From IMG/VR virus record IMGVR_UViG_3300032092_002150, positions 1 through 45,322 of that record: 45,322 nt of DNA, one strand, 5' to 3'. The stretch comes from a virus. The position numbers were made by a program, and so were the translations under genes. The notes beneath the pieces are model-generated. The model was given only the letters and a program-made list of their open reading frames with translations, did no database searches and was not told where the DNA came from. This document shows positions 41,765 to 45,322 of the stretch, piece by piece; within the stretch, counting starts at the first letter, position 1, and the number at the start of each line of letters is the position of its first letter.

Positions 41765-41980
41765 ATGCCAGAAGTAATAGTACAACCCGACGCACAAATT
41801 ACTGTTAGCACAGTTGGTATACAAGGTCTATCTGGTGCGCTCAGCCCTCTTAGCGCCAACGTCGAAGTCGACGCAACAGGAAAAACTGAAGGATCTTTGT
41901 TGGTATATAAAACAGCAACAAGTAAGTGGACAGCAACAACAACATTAAACGCCCAAAATTTAGAAGGCGGGAATTATTAA
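41765..41980 (+). CDS. Small fibre-associated protein (71 aa)
   Basis: A 71-residue protein (MPEVIVQPDAQITVSTVGIQ, then GLSGALSPLSANVEVDATGK and GSLLVYKTATSKWTATTTLN). The glycine-rich TxGIQGLSG turn and the VYKTATSKWTA segment are patterns of short phage-fibre proteins. It is probably a linker or adapter placed before the long fibre. AACAAGG precedes the ATG at about 10 bases. Confidence 0.82.
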   Translation: MPEVIVQPDAQITVSTVGIQGLSGALSPLSANVEVDATGKTEGSLLVYKTATSKWTATTTLNAQNLEGGNY

Positions 41981-41998
41981 CATTCAAGGGAAATAGAG

Positions 41999-44773
41999 AT
42001 GGCATCAATTATTCGCATAAAAAGATCTACAACCGCTGGGGATCCTACCACACTTGGTAATGGAGAACTAGCATATTCAGCAGCAGATTCTAGCGTTGTC
42101 TCTGGTGGTGACCGACTTTACGTTGGTATCGGTAATGAGATTTCTGGTAATGCTGCAACGCACATTGTTATTGGCGGTAAATATTTTACCGACATGCTGG
42201 ATCATGCGAAGGGGGTTCTAACCGCATCTTCTGCAATTATTACTGATTCTAGCAGTAAGATCGACAACTTAAAAGTTGATAACCTTGATCTTAACGGTAA
42301 TACAATATCATCTACAGATACTAATGGAAACGTCGTTCTTGCTCCAAACGGAACTGGTAAATTAGTTCTTAATAATCCATATGTTAACGGCACTACTGAT
42401 ACACTCGCTGAGTACATTCAAGATACAGTAAATGCTACATTTGTAGAAGGCGAAGGTATTGACTTAACCTACAATGATGGCGCTAACACATATACTATTT
42501 CTGCAGAAGATGCTACTGATACCAACAAAGGTATTGCTTCTTTCGCATCGCAAGACTTTCTCGTAACTTCAGGCGCTGTTACACTTAAATCTGAAGCCAT
42601 TGAAGATATTGTTGGAGGAATGGTTTCTTCTAACACTGAATCTGGAATCTCAGTAACATATGATGACACAAATGGTAAGTTAGATTTTAATGTAAATGAT
42701 CCTACTATCACTATTGACGGCGATGCTGATGGTTCTGCTACAATGACAAATCTTGGTAATACTACAATTAGTGTTACCTTAGATACTGTAAACTCTAATG
42801 TTGGAACATTTGGGTCAGCGTCATCAATACCATCTATTACTGTAAACGCAAAAGGTCTTGTTACTGCAGTAACTACCAATAATATTTCAACAAGTCTAAG
42901 TATCGCAAGCGATGCTGGACAAGGCACAGACTCTATTGCTCTTGGTACTGATACGTTAACATTCGCTGGTGGCGAAGGTATTGATACAGCAATCAATTCA
43001 GCAACTAATACTGTTACTATTTCTGCAGAAGATGCTTCTACATCCAACAAGGGTGTTGCTTCTTTTGAAACTACTGACTTTAACATAACTGCTGGTGCAG
43101 TTGAGTTAAAAGACACAGTAATCAAAGGTTTAACTGTCGATGCTTCTGCTGCAGTAACCCCAAGTGGTCATGCGATTGCTATTGTTGGTGGTGAAGGTGT
43201 TGATGTTACAGCATCTGGTGCAACTATTACTGTTGCAGGCGAAGATGCTACTTCTACTAACAAGGGTATTGCTTCTTTCGCGACATCTGGTTTCAATGTT
43301 ACTGCTGGTGTTGTTACTTTAGCTGACTCAGTTGTAAAAGCTGTTACAACAGACAGTGGCGCAATGAGTATGGGTGGGAATGCTATTAGCATTCTTGGTG
43401 GTGAAGGTATTGATGTTACACATACTGGAACATCAATTACAGTAACTGGAGAATATGCGAGTGGTGCCAATGCTGGTATTGCTTCTTTCTCTGCAACTAA
43501 CTTCGACGTATCAAACGTAGGCGATGTTACGATTAAAACTGCTGGAGTTGCTAACTCCAAACTTGTAAACAGTGCAGTAACAATCGGTTCTTCATCTGTC
43601 TCTCTTGGTGCGACACAAACCTCATTGGCAGGTCTTACTGCAGTTACTGTTGATAACATTAATATCGACGGAAACACAATTTCTTCTACAGATACTAATG
43701 GTAATATCGTTCTTGATCCAAATGGAACAGGTGTTATCGATGCTTCTGCAACTCGCATCACCAACCTTGCTGAACCAACGGCAGATAGTGATGCTGCTAC
43801 AAAATACTACGTTGATGCTGCTCGTTCTGGGCTTGATGTTAAAAATTCAGTTAAAGCTGCCACAACTGCAAATATTACACTAAGCAATACACAAACTGTT
43901 GATGGTGTTGCTCTTTCTGTTGGCGATCGTGTTCTTGTTAAAGACCAATCAACCGCATCTCAGAATGGTATCTATGTTGTTGCTTCTGGTGCTTGGACTC
44001 GCTCAACAGATGCTGATGCTCCTGCTGAATTAAATCCAGGAACTTTCGTTTTCGTTGAACAAGGTACTATAAATGATAACACTGGTTTCGTTGTAGTTTC
44101 TGATAGTGTTGTAACTATCGGCACTGACGCAATCAACTGGACTTTATTCTCTTCTTCTGGTACATTAATTGCTGGTAATGGTTTATCTAAAAATGGATAT
44201 ACGCTAGAAGTTAATGTCGCAGGATCTGGTGGTATCGAAATATCATCTGATTCCTTACAACTAAAATCGTCATTAGCAGGTACTGGTTTAGATTATGCTT
44301 CTGGTGTTCTTTCTCTTGAAACAACATTAGCTGGTCTTGGTTTAACATATACTGCTGGTGTAATCGACCTTAATGTCGCTACGAATGGTGGCTTAGAATT
44401 AGACGGATCAGATAATCTACAACTAAAATCAACTGTTGCTGGTACTGGTTTAACACTAACATCTGGTGTTCTAGATGTTATTGGAACTGCAGATAGAATT
44501 ACTGCCAATGCAAATAGTATTGATATTGCGTCAACATATGTTGGTCAAAGCACTATTACTACTCTTGGTACTATCACTACTGGTACTTGGCAAGGTAGCG
44601 TAATTGCAGCACTATATGGTGGTACTGGCCAATCTAGTTACAGCGTTGGTGATTTGTTGGTTGCTTCTGGCGCATCTGCTTTAAGTAAACTAACAGTTGG
44701 CACTAGCGGAAAAATTCTACAATCTAATGGTACAACATTAGTTTATGCTGACCTTGATGGTGGATCGTTCTAA
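41999..44773 (+). CDS. Repeat-built long tail fibre protein (924 aa)
   Basis: A 924-residue fibre. N-terminal IIRIKRSTTAGDPTTLGNGE with LYVGIGN resembles phage-fibre head-attachment regions and the start of the next gene. Residues about 140-520 have four imperfect repeats around EDATxxNKGIASF. The SNVGTFGSASSIPSITVNAK segment and ASATRITNLAEPTADSDAAT followed by KYYVDAARSGLDVKNSVKAA are widespread phage-fibre modules. The C-terminal part has LGTITTGTWQGSVIAALYGG and TGQSSYSVGDLLVASGASAL, common in fibre shafts. Probably a trimeric fibre shaft; a receptor-binding tip may lie in the next gene. RBS AAGGGAAA upstream. Confidence 0.88.
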   Translation: MASIIRIKRSTTAGDPTTLGNGELAYSAADSSVVSGGDRLYVGIGNEISGNAATHIVIGGKYFTDMLDHAKGVLTASSAIITDSSSKIDNLKVDNLDLNGNTISSTDTNGNVVLAPNGTGKLVLNNPYVNGTTDTLAEYIQDTVNATFVEGEGIDLTYNDGANTYTISAEDATDTNKGIASFASQDFLVTSGAVTLKSEAIEDIVGGMVSSNTESGISVTYDDTNGKLDFNVNDPTITIDGDADGSATMTNLGNTTISVTLDTVNSNVGTFGSASSIPSITVNAKGLVTAVTTNNISTSLSIASDAGQGTDSIALGTDTLTFAGGEGIDTAINSATNTVTISAEDASTSNKGVASFETTDFNITAGAVELKDTVIKGLTVDASAAVTPSGHAIAIVGGEGVDVTASGATITVAGEDATSTNKGIASFATSGFNVTAGVVTLADSVVKAVTTDSGAMSMGGNAISILGGEGIDVTHTGTSITVTGEYASGANAGIASFSATNFDVSNVGDVTIKTAGVANSKLVNSAVTIGSSSVSLGATQTSLAGLTAVTVDNINIDGNTISSTDTNGNIVLDPNGTGVIDASATRITNLAEPTADSDAATKYYVDAARSGLDVKNSVKAATTANITLSNTQTVDGVALSVGDRVLVKDQSTASQNGIYVVASGAWTRSTDADAPAELNPGTFVFVEQGTINDNTGFVVVSDSVVTIGTDAINWTLFSSSGTLIAGNGLSKNGYTLEVNVAGSGGIEISSDSLQLKSSLAGTGLDYASGVLSLETTLAGLGLTYTAGVIDLNVATNGGLELDGSDNLQLKSTVAGTGLTLTSGVLDVIGTADRITANANSIDIASTYVGQSTITTLGTITTGTWQGSVIAALYGGTGQSSYSVGDLLVASGASALSKLTVGTSGKILQSNGTTLVYADLDGGSF
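42278..42358 (+). repeat. First copy of an 81-bp in-frame fibre repeat
   Basis: Encodes the DGNTISSTDTNGN-type unit followed by VVLAPNGTG; a second diverged copy lies at 43652-43732 (1374 bases, 458 codons downstream). Both are in the same frame of the 924-residue fibre and the DNA is strongly similar, so they could pair in recombination. Confidence 0.75.
42506..43520 (+). repeat. Array of four imperfect in-frame repeats in the tail fibre
   Basis: The segment starting GAAGATGCT (protein EDATxxNKGIASF) occurs at 42506, 43028, 43241 and, diverged, at 43451. Spacings are 522, 213 and 210 bases (174, 71 and 70 codons), all in frame. The last three form a near-tandem array of about 70-residue units, each with a GEGID or GEGV strand, the EDATxxNKGIASF block and an FxVTxGxVxL strand. 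Confidence 0.8.
43652..43732 (+). repeat. Second copy of the 81-bp in-frame fibre repeat
   Basis: Diverged copy of the unit at 42278-42358, encoding NIDGNTISSTDTNGNIVLDP followed by NGTG. Base changes fall partly at third codon positions, consistent with an old duplication kept under selection. Confidence 0.75.
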
Positions 44774-44775
44774 TA

Positions 44776-45322
44776 ATGGCGAATGTAATTAAGTTAAAGC
44801 GTTCTGAAGTTGCCAATGTAGTACCATTGGTAGGAGACCTGCAGGTCGGGGAAGTCGCATTTAACTCAGCTGATAAAAAAATATACACAAAAGATAGTGG
44901 TGGTAATGTTGTATTAATTGCGACTGCCAGTGATACTCTTCAAAATATTACTAGTCGTGGGGCTTCGTCATCAAACGCTATTACTTTAAGTAATGCAACT
45001 GCTTCAACATCAACTACTACTGGCGCATTAAAAGTTACAGGTGGTGTTGGCGTCGCAGGAAAATTGAGCGCAGGTTCAGTAAGTGTAAATAATGCATATA
45101 CGTTACCGACAGCAGACGGAGCTGCGAACCAAGTTATCTCAACAGATGGCGCAGGGAATTTAACCTTTATCCCCAACGGATCTGGTTTTGCTTCCATAAC
45201 TTCTCCGAGTCAAACCTCATTATCTGCAATAACATCATCTTCTTTAGATTTTGTTGGTGGTTCAGGTATTTCTATTACTCTGGACTCTATACTAAATAAG
45301 ATAACGATTACTAATACTGGAC
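44776..45322 (+). CDS. Second fibre-type protein, 3'-truncated by window edge
   Basis: The frame starts two bases after the long fibre gene and is open for 182 codons to the end of the window. The N-terminal ANVIKLKRSEVANVVPLVGD is followed by VGEVAFNSADKKIYTKDSGG, the K(L/I)KRS...GE(V/L)A...LY pattern of phage-fibre attachment modules shared with the preceding protein (IIRIKRSTTAGDPTT...GELAYS). Further on, SSTTTGALKVTGGVGVAGKL-like and TDGAGNLTFIPNG motifs are frequent in tail fibres. The C-terminal part, probably with receptor-binding function, lies outside the window. Confidence 0.8.
   Translation, partial: MANVIKLKRSEVANVVPLVGDLQVGEVAFNSADKKIYTKDSGGNVVLIATASDTLQNITSRGASSSNAITLSNATASTSTTTGALKVTGGVGVAGKLSAGSVSVNNAYTLPTADGAANQVISTDGAGNLTFIPNGSGFASITSPSQTSLSAITSSSLDFVGGSGISITLDSILNKITITNTG

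Noticed and set aside
42506-43520. Regular repeats considered as a CRISPR array or diversity-generating element
   Set aside because: Units are in-frame, about 210 bases long and encode fibre strands; there are no short direct repeats with spacers, no cas genes and no reverse transcriptase.
42469-43764. Two minus-strand reading frames of about 200 codons opposite the long fibre gene
   Set aside because: They are antisense to the repetitive fibre sequence, which lacks stop codons in the complementary frame for composition reasons. No start signals or recognisable domains.

Overview
The window is a contiguous piece of a T4-like myovirus genome (Caudoviricetes). The evidence is a full set of recognisable T4-type core proteins in clustered, tightly packed genes: late-transcription coactivator gp33, helicase loader gp59, ssDNA-binding gp32, small terminase gp16, head-completion gp4, and baseplate proteins gp26, gp54, gp48, gp53, gp27, gp5, PAAR tip, gp25, gp6, gp7 and gp8. 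T4-type late promoter motifs (TATAAATA and variants) also occur. The DNA is AT-rich. The protein variants resemble those of marine and freshwater T4-like phages (cyanophage/pelagiphage type) more than T4 itself: gp32 has no zinc-finger cysteines, and the large DUF4815 and TDFEYGLQ-type virion proteins are present. No photosynthesis genes or tRNAs are seen, so the host cannot be named from this window.

Layout. (1) Positions 1-3360, plus strand: the 3' part of a radical SAM gene, a late promoter, a small conserved gene, a SleB-type cell-wall hydrolase with a signal peptide, an overlapping ClpP-like protease, three small genes (two with membrane segments), and a double terminator. (2) 3360-6700, plus strand: two strong host-type sigma-70 promoters driving small conserved genes, then gp33, gp59, a small acidic protein and gp32, closed by a terminator facing a convergent block. 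(3) 6704-12302, minus strand: gp4, an unassigned conserved protein, gp54, gp16, gp26, a gp51-like segment, and an 824-residue candidate tape-measure protein. (4) 12303-12355: a divergent intergenic region with an inverted repeat. (5) 12356-25425, plus strand: the baseplate operon gp48-gp53-gp27-gp5-unknown-PAAR-gp25-gp6-gp7-gp8. (6) 25464-45322, plus strand: very large peripheral baseplate and fibre proteins with small accessory genes between them, ending inside a second fibre gene.

How it works together. Replication and late-transcription factors (gp32, gp59, gp33) lie next to the structural genes they would switch on through TATAAATA-type promoters. The hub and tail-tube genes split into two divergent operons that share the 12.3 kb region. 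Many junctions use a TAATG or ATGA stop/start overlap, which suggests translational coupling.

The most notable observation is at the end of gp26. A run of eight T residues, read in the gp26 frame as the slippery heptamer T TTT TTT, lies directly before the gp26 stop codon. The -1 frame then stays open through the gp51-like segment up to the base before the next gene. This matches the lambda G/G-T tail-assembly-chaperone frameshift, followed directly by a tape-measure candidate. Other points of interest are a gp5 spike carrying both a GH19-like glycosidase and an M15-like peptidase, two sigma-70 promoters that place an ATG at the expected transcription start, an out-of-frame 92-base overlap between the hydrolase and ClpP-like genes, and repeat-built tail fibres. 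No CRISPR array, tRNA, insertion sequence or defence system was seen.
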